Shown here: positions 37,260-45,969 of the stretch, piece by piece
Position numbering within the stretch: position 1 is the stretch's first letter
Layout of the letters: every line of letters begins with the position of its first letter
Assembly: GCF_006376675.1 (NCBI RefSeq)
Contig: NZ_VEWK01000004.1
Coordinates: 372,001-436,000 of the forward strand
Direction of reading: 5' to 3'
Source: Brucella pecoris
GTDB taxonomy: Bacteria > Pseudomonadota > Alphaproteobacteria > Rhizobiales > Rhizobiaceae
DNA: 64,000 nt
Translations under genes and position numbers: made by a program
Notes under the pieces: model-generated
Told to the model about the DNA's origin: nothing
Seen by the model: the letters and a program-made list of their open reading frames with translations, nothing else
Database searches by the model: none

Positions 37260-37376
37260 AAGGCCGAAATCCCCATAATGTCAGGCAGGCATGCTGGGGT
37301 CCCGCCAGCGGCGCCTGGCGGCGGCTCGGCCTTTTGAGCGCCCCGACACCGGACGGGACATGGCAAGAGGATTTAA
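37260..37376 (+). promoter_or_regulatory. ybhL-type leader RNA upstream of the BI-1 gene
   Basis: Between 37260 and the start codon a closing stem AAGGCCGA (37260-37267) pairs with TCGGCCTT (37326-37333), enclosing a small CCCC/GGGG stem and a hairpin CCGCCAG-CGGCGC-CTGGCGG (37302-37321), followed by TTTT. The ybhL leader is an established alphaproteobacterial structured motif upstream of BI-1/YbhL genes. Match here is by position and structure; a covariance search was not run. The ribosome-binding site AAGAGG lies downstream of it. Confidence 0.6.
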
Positions 37377-37379
37377 GTC

Positions 37380-38162
37380 ATGGCTGACTTTCGCAATATT
37401 CAGGCGCAGCAGAGGCCGGTAGGCGGCGCTCGTGCTGATGCAGGCATCGATCAGGGCCTGCGCAGCTATATGCTCGGCGTTTATAACATGATGGCTATCG
37501 GCTTGGCCGTTACCGGCCTTGCCGCATTTGCCGTTGCAGCACTCGCAACGACCACGGACCCGTCCGCAGCCGTCGCGCAGCTTGCTAACGGCAAGATGCT
37601 CACCGGTCTCGGTGTGGCGCTCTACACGTCCCCGCTTCGCTGGGTTGTGATGCTTGCGCCGCTCGCGGCAGTGTTCTTCCTGAGCTTCCGCATCGAGCGT
37701 CTTTCGGTCTCGACCGCTAACGCCGTCTTCTGGGGCTATGCAGCTCTCGTCGGCCTGTCGCTGTCGTCGATCTTCCTGGTCTTCACCGGCCAGAGCATCG
37801 TCCGCACCTTCTTCGTGACGGCTGCCTCCTTCGGTGCGCTGTCGCTCTACGGTTACACGACCAAGCGCGACCTGTCCGCCATGGGCTCGTTCCTGATGAT
37901 GGGTCTGTTCGGCCTCATCATCGCATCGGTCGTCAACATCTTCCTCGGTTCCACCGCGCTGCAGTTCGCGATCTCGGTGATCGGCGTTCTGATCTTCGCA
38001 GGCCTCACCGCCTACGACACGCAGTCGATCAAGGAAATGTACTACGAAGGCGATTCTTCGGATACGCATGGTCGCAAGGTCGTCATGGGCGCGCTGCGTC
38101 TCTACCTCGACTTCATCAACATGTTCATGTTCCTGCTGCAGTTCATGGGTAATCGCGACTAA
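37380..38162 (+). CDS. Bax inhibitor-1/YccA family membrane protein
   Basis: 260 aa with seven membrane helices. Family pattern: GLRSYMLGVYNMMAIGLAVTGLAAF, then SLSSIFLVFTGQSIVRTFFVTAASFG and the C-terminal LTAYDTQSIKEMY with the conserved Asp pair. Members bind pH-dependent calcium channels or modulate membrane proteases. It is preceded by the ybhL-type leader and followed by a strong terminator. Confidence 0.93.
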   Translation: MADFRNIQAQQRPVGGARADAGIDQGLRSYMLGVYNMMAIGLAVTGLAAFAVAALATTTDPSAAVAQLANGKMLTGLGVALYTSPLRWVVMLAPLAAVFFLSFRIERLSVSTANAVFWGYAALVGLSLSSIFLVFTGQSIVRTFFVTAASFGALSLYGYTTKRDLSAMGSFLMMGLFGLIIASVVNIFLGSTALQFAISVIGVLIFAGLTAYDTQSIKEMYYEGDSSDTHGRKVVMGALRLYLDFINMFMFLLQFMGNRD

Positions 38163-38181
38163 TTGGCAGAAGAGCGACTGA

Positions 38182-38215
38182 ATAAAAGGGCAGCGGAAAC
38201 GCTGCCCTTTTTGCT
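38182..38215 (+). terminator. Terminator after the BI-1 gene
   Basis: AAAAGGGCAGCG (38184-38195), loop GAAA, CGCTGCCCTTTTT (38200-38212); rho-independent layout for the plus strand. Confidence 0.92.
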
Positions 38216-38280
38216 TTTGTCCATATGATTGCTGATGCATGGTAGAAGCCTCATCAAAACACTTTACTCCGGTTCCTCCC

Positions 38281-38820
38281 ATGCCCGTCATTCGTGATTT
38301 TCAGCCTGCCGATATCGAAACGATCACCGCAATCTATACGGAAGCCGTTCTGACCGGCGCCGGCTCCTATGAGATCGAGCCGCCGACAATGGACGAAATG
38401 GTGAAGCGTTTTGAAGCATTCGTGGAACAGGGCTTTCCGATCCTCGTCGCGGAGGAGGACGGCAGGGTTCTGGGCTATGCCTATGCGAGTTATTTCCGCG
38501 TCAGGCCTGCCTATCGCTGGCTTGCGGAGGATTCGATCTATATCGCTCCGGATGCGAAGGGAAAGGGCATCGGCAAGCTCCTCTTGCGCGAACTTATCGA
38601 GCGCATTTCCGCATTGGGGTTCCGGCAATTGCTGGCGATGATCGGCGACGGCGAACACAATATCGGTTCGGTCAAGCTGCATGAGAGCCTTGGCTTCACC
38701 CATTGTGGACGCATCGAAGGCTCCGGCTTCAAGCACGGACGCTGGCTCGACACAGTACTGATGCAATTGCCACTCAACGGTGGCCGCTCAATAGAGCCGG
38801 GAACGCCACCGCTTTCATGA
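38281..38820 (+). CDS. GNAT acetyltransferase (phosphinothricin-type)
   Basis: 179 aa with the PAT/Bar-like layout: MPVIRDFQPADIETITAIYTEAV, ...SYEIEPPTMDEM, ...SIYIAPDAKGKGIGKLLLRELI (acetyl-CoA loop GKGIGK) and ESLGFTHCGRI. Start at 38281 fits the family better than an ATG 14 residues upstream. Its final 20 codons (MQLPLNGGRSIEPGTPPLS) are duplicated at 40854-40917 with changes, as part of the island junction. Confidence 0.85.
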   Translation: MPVIRDFQPADIETITAIYTEAVLTGAGSYEIEPPTMDEMVKRFEAFVEQGFPILVAEEDGRVLGYAYASYFRVRPAYRWLAEDSIYIAPDAKGKGIGKLLLRELIERISALGFRQLLAMIGDGEHNIGSVKLHESLGFTHCGRIEGSGFKHGRWLDTVLMQLPLNGGRSIEPGTPPLS

Positions 38821-39004
38821 TCCTGTTAGAGTGCATCCCGAAAAGTGTGAAACGGTTTTCGGGATGCACGGTTCAAAACAAACATTTAGAGCGCCGATCT
38901 GATTCAATCAGATCGCAACGCGCTCTAATCGCTGCAGCGAAGGATCAGCTTTCCACGAGTTTGAGGCTCTTGTCGAACACGCGCCACACGCGCTCCAGCT
39001 CGTG
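38760..39004. repeat. Left copy of a direct duplication flanking the ligase island, carrying a palindromic insert
   Basis: The last 65 bases of the GNAT gene, the GATCCTGTT junction and the last ~60 bases of the DUF2794 gene (reverse strand: GHELERVWRVFDKSLKLVES) occur here and again at 40854-41004. In the left copy a 102-base palindromic repeat (38827-38928) interrupts the intergenic part; the right copy is uninterrupted. The copies differ by point changes, so the duplication is not recent. Confidence 0.85.
38827..38928 (+). repeat. Bru-RS-like palindromic repeat with a matching empty site in the window
   Basis: Begins TAGAGTGCATCCCGAAAAGTG and ends CGCTCTAA, with hairpin 1 (GTGCATCCCGAAAA...TTTTCGGGATGCAC), linker AAAACAAACATT and hairpin 2 (AGAGCGCCGATCTGATT / AATCAGATCGCAACGCGCTCT). 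The paralogous site at 40917-40932 lacks it, fixing the insertion limits. Confidence 0.88.
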
Positions 39005-39300
39005 GCCATCAACATGCGGCCAACGGTCAAAAAAGACGAGCGATCCGGTTGCATGGGGCGTTCGCGCGGCTGCCTGACAACCAAACCCATGCGCTTGTCA
39101 TTGCGGATGGTCGCTCTATGCCGAATCGCCCGAATGTCCCTGCCGTCATTTCCCGGCTCTATAAGCAACGGAATGCCGCTGAGAGGCTTTTCAATAAACT
39201 CAAACACTTTCGCGCCGTGGCAGCCCGATACGAGAAACGTGATGACAATTTCCTCACATCAATTCGAATTTGGCTACGATCTTATGAGTCAACCGCCAAG
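39003..39300 (+). pseudogene. IS5-type (IS427/IS711 group) transposase remnant
   Basis: A degraded transposase in two frames. One frame gives GCMGRSRGCLTTKP, matching the GRSRGGLTTKIHA segment of IS5-family enzymes; the next gives THALVIADGRSM. After an apparent large deletion comes the terminal segment YKQRNAAERLFNKLKHFRAVAARYEKR followed by IRIWLRSYESTA, matching the C-terminus (ERxFNKLKxFR). No terminal repeats are evident and most of the middle is gone, so it cannot encode an active enzyme. In Brucella, IS711 is known to insert in Bru-RS elements, and one lies immediately upstream here. Confidence 0.8.
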
Positions 39301-39458
39301 ATAATCTTTCTCGCGCAGGGATCACTACGGAGTCATTGCACAAGTCTGTCTGAATATAATAAATTTGAAAGTACTTATAGAATAGATGATCGTATTTACA
39401 TTATTAACCTCATCCTATATTCATGGTACGGGTATCGTGGGGGTGTATATATTAGAAA

Positions 39459-40874
39459 ATGAGAATATCAAAAAACAATTCTCCGTGGTTATCTATGTTT
39501 TTTGTTGCCGCGATATTTTTGGGTGATGTTTGGCTGGTCAAGATCACATTGCCGTTGAGTATGCTCATACTGCCGTTCATTCTATTCGATAGATCACAGC
39601 TCGGTTTCAAGCCTTTTCCAACGGCTGCAATACCGCTTTTATGCTTCGGGGCAATGATGGTGCTGCAGTGTGCTGTCTATCGCAACAACCCGGCATTCCG
39701 TCCCAGATCCGACATGGCAATATGGATGCCGCTGGTATATGCAGGCACAGCCATAATAGCGCTCCGCAATACCAAGATAACGGAAACCTCTTTGCTGCGT
39801 GCAATGTATTCAGGCGGTATGATTACCTCAATTATCATGCTCGGGATGATCAGTTTTGCACCAAGCAATCTGTTTCTTGTGCCAGGACAAAATGCAGCGC
39901 AAGTAGAGACAAGCTATGCGGAGTCCCTTAAAAAATCTCCGTCCCCGCAGGTTGTTGTGCAGGCTCAACCTCCACGGGCAGCGTCAAAGTCTGAATCTTC
40001 GCAGACGGCTGCGGATTCAACCGCGCTGACGAGCGTTTCTCAAGATGCGGCAATTGGTACTGCCGAAGATGACAACTTAACATCTGTAATCATCGAGGAG
40101 AAACCTGTAGCCCTTGCGGGCAGAGAAGAATTTTCTTCCGGAGCGGTCGATAAAGCATTCTACGACATTAAGAACAAATCCAAAAATTTTCTCGGGCAAT
40201 CGAACTATATTGCCGTTTTTCTTGTCTTTCTATTTTCAGTTTCTCTTTTTTCCGGTTCTCCATTCATCGCCGGCTTTTTCGCGATTCTTACCATCATAAC
40301 GCTTTCACGATTTGGAATGGTTTTTTTGCTTACAGTGACGGCGGTATATTTTTTACGGGCAGGGGTGAACCCCGTGATAGGAATTGCCACCGCAGGAGCC
40401 GCTATTTGCATTGGGATAATTGCGTTGTTCGTTTGGGGAGATTTACTGCCCCCTATACCCGGTACGGCATCAATGGCATCTCGAATCCAATACTGGCAGA
40501 GTGGGGTCGATGCACTTGGATTGCATACAATTATTGGAGCCCCCCGTTCCGTATCGCTCGTGGCGCTGGACCACAACATCACTTGGAATCCACATAATTC
40601 GGTTCTATGGATCGCGGTCAACTTCGGAATTATCGGCATTGCAGCTTATGTAGTGTACATTTGGATTATTATGAGAGAGCTTGGAAGCCGCGCTCGCCAC
40701 TCCGAGATATGGATGGGAATTCTCATAGGTGTTGCGACAATTTTGATTTGGAGCCTCCTGGAGGCAATCATACTCACACCAGCTTTCGAGATACTTCTGG
40801 CCACACTGTACGTCTTGGCACATTCATCGCGAACGCTGGTTGAACACCGTTCCGATGCAATTGCCGCTCAATAG
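39459..40874 (+). CDS. O-antigen ligase/Wzy-like polytopic membrane protein, AT-rich
   Basis: 471 aa with about ten membrane helices. The C-terminal half has the WaaL/Wzy-like pattern: a periplasmic loop then PHNSVLWIAVNFGIIGIAAYVVYIW; the GQSNYIAVFLVFLFS segment begins a middle group of helices. A hydrophilic Ser/Ala/Gln-rich insert (~150-240) lies between helices. Base composition is lower in G+C than the neighbours, indicating transfer. The last codons (DAIAAQ then TAG) come from duplicated GNAT sequence, so the C-terminus may be chimeric or cut short. Likely joins or polymerises a surface polysaccharide; the substrate is unknown. Confidence 0.7.
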   Translation: MRISKNNSPWLSMFFVAAIFLGDVWLVKITLPLSMLILPFILFDRSQLGFKPFPTAAIPLLCFGAMMVLQCAVYRNNPAFRPRSDMAIWMPLVYAGTAIIALRNTKITETSLLRAMYSGGMITSIIMLGMISFAPSNLFLVPGQNAAQVETSYAESLKKSPSPQVVVQAQPPRAASKSESSQTAADSTALTSVSQDAAIGTAEDDNLTSVIIEEKPVALAGREEFSSGAVDKAFYDIKNKSKNFLGQSNYIAVFLVFLFSVSLFSGSPFIAGFFAILTIITLSRFGMVFLLTVTAVYFLRAGVNPVIGIATAGAAICIGIIALFVWGDLLPPIPGTASMASRIQYWQSGVDALGLHTIIGAPRSVSLVALDHNITWNPHNSVLWIAVNFGIIGIAAYVVYIWIIMRELGSRARHSEIWMGILIGVATILIWSLLEAIILTPAFEILLATLYVLAHSSRTLVEHRSDAIAAQ

Positions 40875-41004
40875 CGGACGTTCGATCGGACCGGGAGTGC
40901 CGACGCTTTCATGATCCTGTTGATCGATGCAGGGAGGATCAGCTTTCCACGAGTTTGAGGCTCTTGTCGAACACGCGCAGCACGCGCTCCAGCTCGTGGC
41001 CGCG
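40854..41004. repeat. Right copy of the island-flanking duplication (uninterrupted site)
   Basis: Starts with the duplicated GNAT 3' end (would read MQLPLNSGRSIGPGVPTLS then stop in the GNAT frame) and continues into the intact 3' end of the DUF2794 gene. Compared with the left copy, GATCCTGTTGATCGATGCAG is continuous where the left copy has the palindromic repeat. It also supplies the stop of the ligase gene. Confidence 0.85.
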
Positions 41005-41331
41005 CTTCATGATAAGCCCGCTTGCAGCGATGACCGAATAAGCACCCTGCTTCTGCGCCAGCTTTGGATTCTTTTCGATGCGGAAAAGCGGTACCTCACT
41101 TGTACGGCGAAAGATGGAAAACACGGCGCGGTCGCTCAGATGGTCGATGGCGTAATCGCGCCACACGCCGGAAGAGACCATGCGGCCGTAGATATTCAGG
41201 ATTTTGCCGAGTTCATGCCGGTTGAAACTGATGGGAGCGGGTCGCGCATGGTCGAGAGGAACGACCTTTGGCGAAGCAGACGAGGGGGAAGGGGATGACA
41301 AATCCTCATTCGCTGCGCTTGACGTATCCAT
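40939..41331 (-). CDS. DUF2794 protein
   Basis: 130 aa: ISFNRHELGKILNIYGRMVSSGVWRDYAIDHLSDRAVFSIFRRTSEVPLFRIEKNPKLAQKQGAYSVIAASGLIMKRGHELERVLRVFDKSLKLVES. This core is highly conserved in Alphaproteobacteria (DUF2794), function unknown. Start at 41331 follows AAGGAAGGAA; the first ~40 residues are Ser/Pro rich. Its 3' end is duplicated at about 38944-39004. Confidence 0.88.
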   Translation of the reverse strand: MDTSSAANEDLSSPSPSSASPKVVPLDHARPAPISFNRHELGKILNIYGRMVSSGVWRDYAIDHLSDRAVFSIFRRTSEVPLFRIEKNPKLAQKQGAYSVIAASGLIMKRGHELERVLRVFDKSLKLVES

Positions 41332-41895
41332 TTCCTTCCTTTCAGCCTTTTGCAGAGCGCAAGCCAAAACCAGTTCGTGTGCGCTCAAGAACAAATTGCG
41401 CGCAACCGGTAGGGATATTCGTCGATGGCGAGGAAGCGAACCCAACCGGCGCATGACAACAGGGTGATGCTTTTATGAAGCAATTTCAAGGGGAGCATTC
41501 TGCAGGCTGGTTTTGACGGTCAATTATTTTGCGGGAAAAGCCCCAATAAATAGGGATTAGCGGTGGTGTATTAGCTATTCACGAAAAGAGAATGTCTGTT
41601 TGCAATGGTGATTGTCGGCCACATTTTCGCCTTGTCAGCTTCGCATTCCAGCCTGATTATGGCTTCAGCATCTACACGTTGCCTGAGACGGTTCGGTTCG
41701 GGTATGTCCGACCCCAAGCCCCCCGCCCAAAGGACTGCCCGAGCCGAACCAACCTTTTCCAGCCTCCGCTGAACCAAGTTGCAACACTCGCCCAGAAGCC
41801 CAGCACGACATCAGCCCAAATGAAAATCTGTTCGATCCGATCGAAACGCATTTTTCGCTGTAAATTGCAGAAGAGCGACGAGGATCGCAGAAAGC
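41332..41895. other. Gene-free 560-base gap with a long stem-loop
   Basis: No convincing gene. It contains a stem-loop, GGTTCGGTTCGGG (41690-41702) against CCCGAGCCGAACC (41738-41750) with one G-U type mismatch, extended by GTCC (41706-41709) and GGAC (41732-41735), followed by AACCTTTTCC on the plus strand. Short open frames across it have no family support. Confidence 0.5.
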
Positions 41896-42714
41896 TTAGA
41901 GGCCGATCGGCTTCTTCTGCTTGAACATAGCTGCACCATGGATGGGCCCGAGCGAATTGTCGTCACGCGTTTCCTGCAGCACCACCGCACAGCCTGAAAC
42001 ATCCTTACGCTTCAGTTCCGAAGCGGGGATTTCGATCTTCAATGGCTTGCCGTCCCACATGCCGATTGTATTGGTATCGCGGACAGTGTTGCGATAGGTG
42101 ACAGCCTCACCGGCATTTTCACCTTCCGTGATGGGAATGGTCACCGAATCGCGGAAATAGAACAGCACGACATGCACAGGTGCCTTTGGCTTCTTGCCTG
42201 CGCCGATTTCGATGGACAGACGTCCATCATCGAGCTGCGTGATCGAAACCGGCACATCCAGCTTATTGGCCGCGATCTGCGCCTGAACGGCGCCGCTGTC
42301 GCGGCCGTTCACTTCCGCCGTTCCGTTGATGATCGCTTGCGGCGTATAGATCATGCGGGCGTTGAAGGAGTTGCGATAGGCGTTCTGCCGGTCGGTGTTC
42401 TCCTGGGTGGCAAGCGTATCGCGCCAACCCATATAATCCCAGTAATTGACGTGGAACGACAGCGCCAGAACATTGGGATCGTCGGCATATTTCGCGAAAT
42501 TCTGGTCAGCCTGGGGGCAGGACTTACAGCCCTGGCTGGTGTAAAGCTCCAGAACCGCAGTTTTCTTGCCGTTGTCTTGCGCCTTGGCGAGCCCCTGCAT
42601 GGAGATACAGCCGGTGAAAGCCAGCCCCAGAACGGCACAGATGCTACGCCAGCCGGGTAAATGTTCGCCGGTAAGCCATGGACCTGTCCCATAGAAAGGG
42701 GCGTGGAGTATCAC
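41896..42714 (-). CDS. DUF1223 thioredoxin-like exported protein
   Basis: 272 aa with a signal-like N-terminus (hydrophobic ICAVLGLAFTGCISMQGLAKAQ) then LELYTSQGCKSCPQADQNFAKY, whose CKSC is a CxxC redox motif. The middle has SFHVNYWDYMGWRD and RMIYTPQAIINGTAEVNG (cis-Pro loop typical of thioredoxin folds). The C-terminal half is specific to the DUF1223 family. A periplasmic thiol-disulfide role is plausible but unproven. It lies downstream of acnA on the same strand. Confidence 0.8.
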   Translation of the reverse strand: MILHAPFYGTGPWLTGEHLPGWRSICAVLGLAFTGCISMQGLAKAQDNGKKTAVLELYTSQGCKSCPQADQNFAKYADDPNVLALSFHVNYWDYMGWRDTLATQENTDRQNAYRNSFNARMIYTPQAIINGTAEVNGRDSGAVQAQIAANKLDVPVSITQLDDGRLSIEIGAGKKPKAPVHVVLFYFRDSVTIPITEGENAGEAVTYRNTVRDTNTIGMWDGKPLKIEIPASELKRKDVSGCAVVLQETRDDNSLGPIHGAAMFKQKKPIGL

Positions 42715-42883
42715 TTCGTTTCATCCTGCAATAATTGTCGCTGACATCTATTATGTAAGAAGTCCTGCAATCAATAGGAATTCACGTTGCGGTGAGGCTT
42801 GAAGGCAAGTGTGTTTCATTTACTTTATACGAGAAGTAGGCCCTTGAAATGACGTATGGAATGCGACCGAACGCTTTCTGTAA

Positions 42884-42915
42884 ATAAAAAGCCGCCGGAG
42901 AAATCCGGCGGCTTC
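42884..42915 (-). terminator. Terminator of acnA
   Basis: GCCGCCGGA (42891-42899), loop GAAA, TCCGGCGGC (42904-42912), with TTTTTATTTA following on the reverse strand. It starts 25 bases after the acnA stop. Confidence 0.92.
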
Positions 42916-42936
42916 TGATTTTTAAACCTGTGCCGA

Positions 42937-45624
42937 TTAAGCGGCGAGGTCGCGCAGAACGGTCTGCAGGATGCCGCCGTTCTTCATGTAGTCGAGTTCG
43001 TCCAGCGTATCGATGCGGCAGATGAGCGGAACCTTCTTCACCGTGCCGTCGGCATAGGTGATGGAAGCTTCGACCTTTTGGCGCGGACGCACATCGGCAA
43101 GACCTTCGATGGTGACGATTTCGTCGCCCTTGAGGCCGAGCGTCTGCCAGCTTGTGCCTTCCTCGAAGACGAAAGGCACAATGCCCATGCCGACGAGGTT
43201 GGAACGGTGGATACGCTCGAAAGACTGCGCGATCACGGCCTTGACGCCGAGCAGGTTGGTGCCCTTGGCAGCCCAGTCACGCGAGGAACCGTTTCCGTAT
43301 TCGACGCCTGCGAAGACGACGAGCGGAACGCCCTCGGCCTTGTACTGCATGGCAGCATCATAGATCGAGGTTTCTTCCTTCGACGGGTAGTGGATGGTGT
43401 AGCCGCCTTCACGTCCGTTTTCGCCCAGCATGTGGTTGCGGATACGGATGTTTGCGAAGGTGCCGCGCATCATCACTTCATGATTGCCGCGACGCGTACC
43501 GTACTGGTTGAAGTCGGCGACGCCGACGCCATGGTCGATAAGGTACTTACCGGCAGGCGACTGCGCCTTGATGGAACCGGCGGGCGAAATGTGGTCGGTC
43601 GTGATCTTGTCGCCAAAGAGACCCAGAATGCGGGCACCCTTGACGTCGCCGATCGTGCCGGCCGACTTGCCCATACCGACGAAGTAAGGCGGGTTCTGCA
43701 CATAGGTCGAATCATCGTCCCATGCATAGGTCTGGCCCGCAGGAACCTGAACGGCCTGCCAGTTTTCGTCGCCCTTGAACACGTCCGCATACTTCTCCGA
43801 GAAGATCTTGCGGGTGACGTTCTTGGCGATGAATTCCTGGATCTCCTGAGAGGAAGGCCAGATGTCGCGCAGGAATACCGGGTTGCCGTCCTGATCTTCA
43901 CCAAGCGGCTCCTTGGTCAGGTCCTTGGTAACCGTACCGGCAAGAGCGTGAGCGACGACGAGCGGCGGCGAAGCAAGGTAGTTTGCCTGCACGTCCGGCG
44001 AAACGCGGCCTTCGAAGTTACGGTTGCCGGACAGAACGGCAGCCGCGATCAGGCCCTTTTCGTTGATCGTCTTGGAGATCGGTGCAGGCAGCGGACCGGA
44101 ATTGCCGATGCAGGTCGTGCAGCCGAAGCCGACGAGGTTGAAGCCGAGCGCATCGAGATCCTTCTGGAGGCCAGCGGATTCGAGATAGGCGGCAACCACC
44201 TGAGAGCCGGGAGCAAGTGACGTCTTGACCCAAGGCTTGGTCTTGAGGCCCTTGGCAACTGCGTTGCGGGCCAGAAGACCGGCCGCAATCAGCACGCTCG
44301 GGTTCGAGGTGTTGGTGCACGACGTGATGGCGGCAATCGCCACATCGCCATGGCCGAGGTCGTAGTCTTCGCCTTCAACGGCGTAACGTGCAGTCTGGCC
44401 GGTGGTCTTCTTGTATTCCGTTTCGAGCGAGGTTGCGAAGCCGGAACCGATGTTTTCCAGCGCAATGCGGCCTTCCGGACGCTTTGGACCAGCCATCGAT
44501 GGAACGACGTCGCCCATGTCGAGTTCGAGAATGTCGGTGAAGACCGGATCGGCTGCACCCTTGTCACGCCACATGCCCTGCGCACGGCAATAAGCTTCGA
44601 CCAGTTCGATGCGATGCTCGTCGCGGCCGGTGGTGTTCATGTAGTTCAACGTTTCGCGGTCAACCGGGAAGAAGCCGCAGGTCGCGCCATATTCCGGACC
44701 CATATTGGCAATGGTTGCGCGGTCGGCGAGCGTCATATTTTCGAGGCCTTCACCGAAGAATTCGACGAACTTGCCGACAACGCCCTTCTTGCGCAGCATC
44801 TGCGTGACGGTGAGAACGAGGTCGGTCGCGGTCACGCCTTCCTTGATCTTGCCGGTCAGGCGGAAGCCGATGACTTCTGGCAGAAGCATGGAAACCGGCT
44901 GGCCGAGCATGGCCGCTTCGGCTTCAATGCCGCCGACGCCCCAACCCAGAACGCCAAGGCCGTTGACCATGGTGGTGTGGCTGTCGGTGCCGACGCAGGT
45001 GTCGGGATAGGCAACGGTTTCGCCGTCTTCTTCCTTGGTCCAGACAGCCTGGGCCAGATATTCGAGGTTCACCTGATGGCAGATGCCGGTGCCCGGAGGA
45101 ACAACGCGGAAGTTCTTGAATGCCTGCTGGCCCCACTTCAGGAAGCGGTAGCGTTCGCCGTTGCGCTGATATTCGAGGTCCACATTGGCCTTGAATGCAC
45201 TTGGATTGCCGAATTCGTCGACGATGACCGAATGGTCGATGACGAGATCGACGGGAACGAGCGGGTTGATCTTTTCCGGATCGCCGCCGAGCGACTTGAG
45301 GCCGTCGCGCATGGCGGCAAGGTCAACGACGGCGGGAACGCCGGTGAAGTCCTGCATCAGCACGCGGGCCGGGCGGTAGGCAATTTCAGCGCCCGCAGAA
45401 CCGCGGTCGTTCAGCCACTTGGCGACGGCTTCGATGTCCGACTTCTTGACGGAGCGGTCGTCCTCGAAGCGGAGCAGGTTCTCGAGCAGAACCTTCATGG
45501 AGAATGGAAGCTTGGAAACGCCTTCCAGGCCGTTCTTTTCGGCTTCGGTCAGGCTGTAATAGACGTAATCCTTACCGCCGACGGTAAGGGTTTTGCGACA
45601 TTTGAAGCTGTCAATGTGTGACAC
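42937..45624 (-). CDS. acnA: Aconitate hydratase A
   Basis: Isomerises citrate and isocitrate in the TCA cycle. The 895-aa protein starts GTG at 45624 (read as [25 protein letters not shown]) with AAGGA upstream, which fits the family length; the open frame continues further upstream but without homology. Fe-S ligand Cys residues are in [10 protein letters not shown] and [12 protein letters not shown]. It has its own terminator. It diverges from ccmA. Confidence 0.97.
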   Translation of the reverse strand: MSHIDSFKCRKTLTVGGKDYVYYSLTEAEKNGLEGVSKLPFSMKVLLENLLRFEDDRSVKKSDIEAVAKWLNDRGSAGAEIAYRPARVLMQDFTGVPAVVDLAAMRDGLKSLGGDPEKINPLVPVDLVIDHSVIVDEFGNPSAFKANVDLEYQRNGERYRFLKWGQQAFKNFRVVPPGTGICHQVNLEYLAQAVWTKEEDGETVAYPDTCVGTDSHTTMVNGLGVLGWGVGGIEAEAAMLGQPVSMLLPEVIGFRLTGKIKEGVTATDLVLTVTQMLRKKGVVGKFVEFFGEGLENMTLADRATIANMGPEYGATCGFFPVDRETLNYMNTTGRDEHRIELVEAYCRAQGMWRDKGAADPVFTDILELDMGDVVPSMAGPKRPEGRIALENIGSGFATSLETEYKKTTGQTARYAVEGEDYDLGHGDVAIAAITSCTNTSNPSVLIAAGLLARNAVAKGLKTKPWVKTSLAPGSQVVAAYLESAGLQKDLDALGFNLVGFGCTTCIGNSGPLPAPISKTINEKGLIAAAVLSGNRNFEGRVSPDVQANYLASPPLVVAHALAGTVTKDLTKEPLGEDQDGNPVFLRDIWPSSQEIQEFIAKNVTRKIFSEKYADVFKGDENWQAVQVPAGQTYAWDDDSTYVQNPPYFVGMGKSAGTIGDVKGARILGLFGDKITTDHISPAGSIKAQSPAGKYLIDHGVGVADFNQYGTRRGNHEVMMRGTFANIRIRNHMLGENGREGGYTIHYPSKEETSIYDAAMQYKAEGVPLVVFAGVEYGNGSSRDWAAKGTNLLGVKAVIAQSFERIHRSNLVGMGIVPFVFEEGTSWQTLGLKGDEIVTIEGLADVRPRQKVEASITYADGTVKKVPLICRIDTLDELDYMKNGGILQTVLRDLAA

Positions 45625-45969
45625 TGCGTTCGTCCTTATGCTACTGGCCGGAAAACCAGGACGAACGCCTCTGCTGCGTTTCAAGGACGCGCCAAGGTGC
45701 GGGTGCAGTCATTTCCGCTGTCCGTCCCGATGCCTGCGTCCCTGAAGTCTTTGTCTTCATTGGCAACAGGTTGAGATCGGCCAAAAATGGTTTCCACGCC
45801 GACCGCTGGCATGGTAGCCCTCATATAGAGAGTTTTCTAAAACGATTCCAGACAGAATATCGTGAAATCGACCCCTTGCGGCGAAATGTTGCGATGCCTT
45901 CCTTAGATCTTTCCGGCGCTCCGGTTATATCGGTCTGGCAATTATCCATCGGGGCTTAGAGGGTTTAAA
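45625..45969. other. Divergent intergenic region acnA/ccmA
   Basis: 345 bases between divergent genes. It must hold promoters for both acnA and the ccm operon. I see no repeat, palindrome or ORF in it that I can name. Confidence 0.4.

Noticed and set aside
41592-41924. A 110-codon open frame on the plus strand between DUF2794 and DUF1223
   Set aside because: Composition is like a random frame (many Arg/Ser/Pro), it has no recognisable family, it runs through the stem-loop and overlaps the 3' end of the DUF1223 gene.
45625-45684. Extension of acnA to an upstream ATG
   Set aside because: The 20 added residues have no AcnA similarity; the GTG at 45624 gives the family length of 895 aa and has AAGGA upstream.
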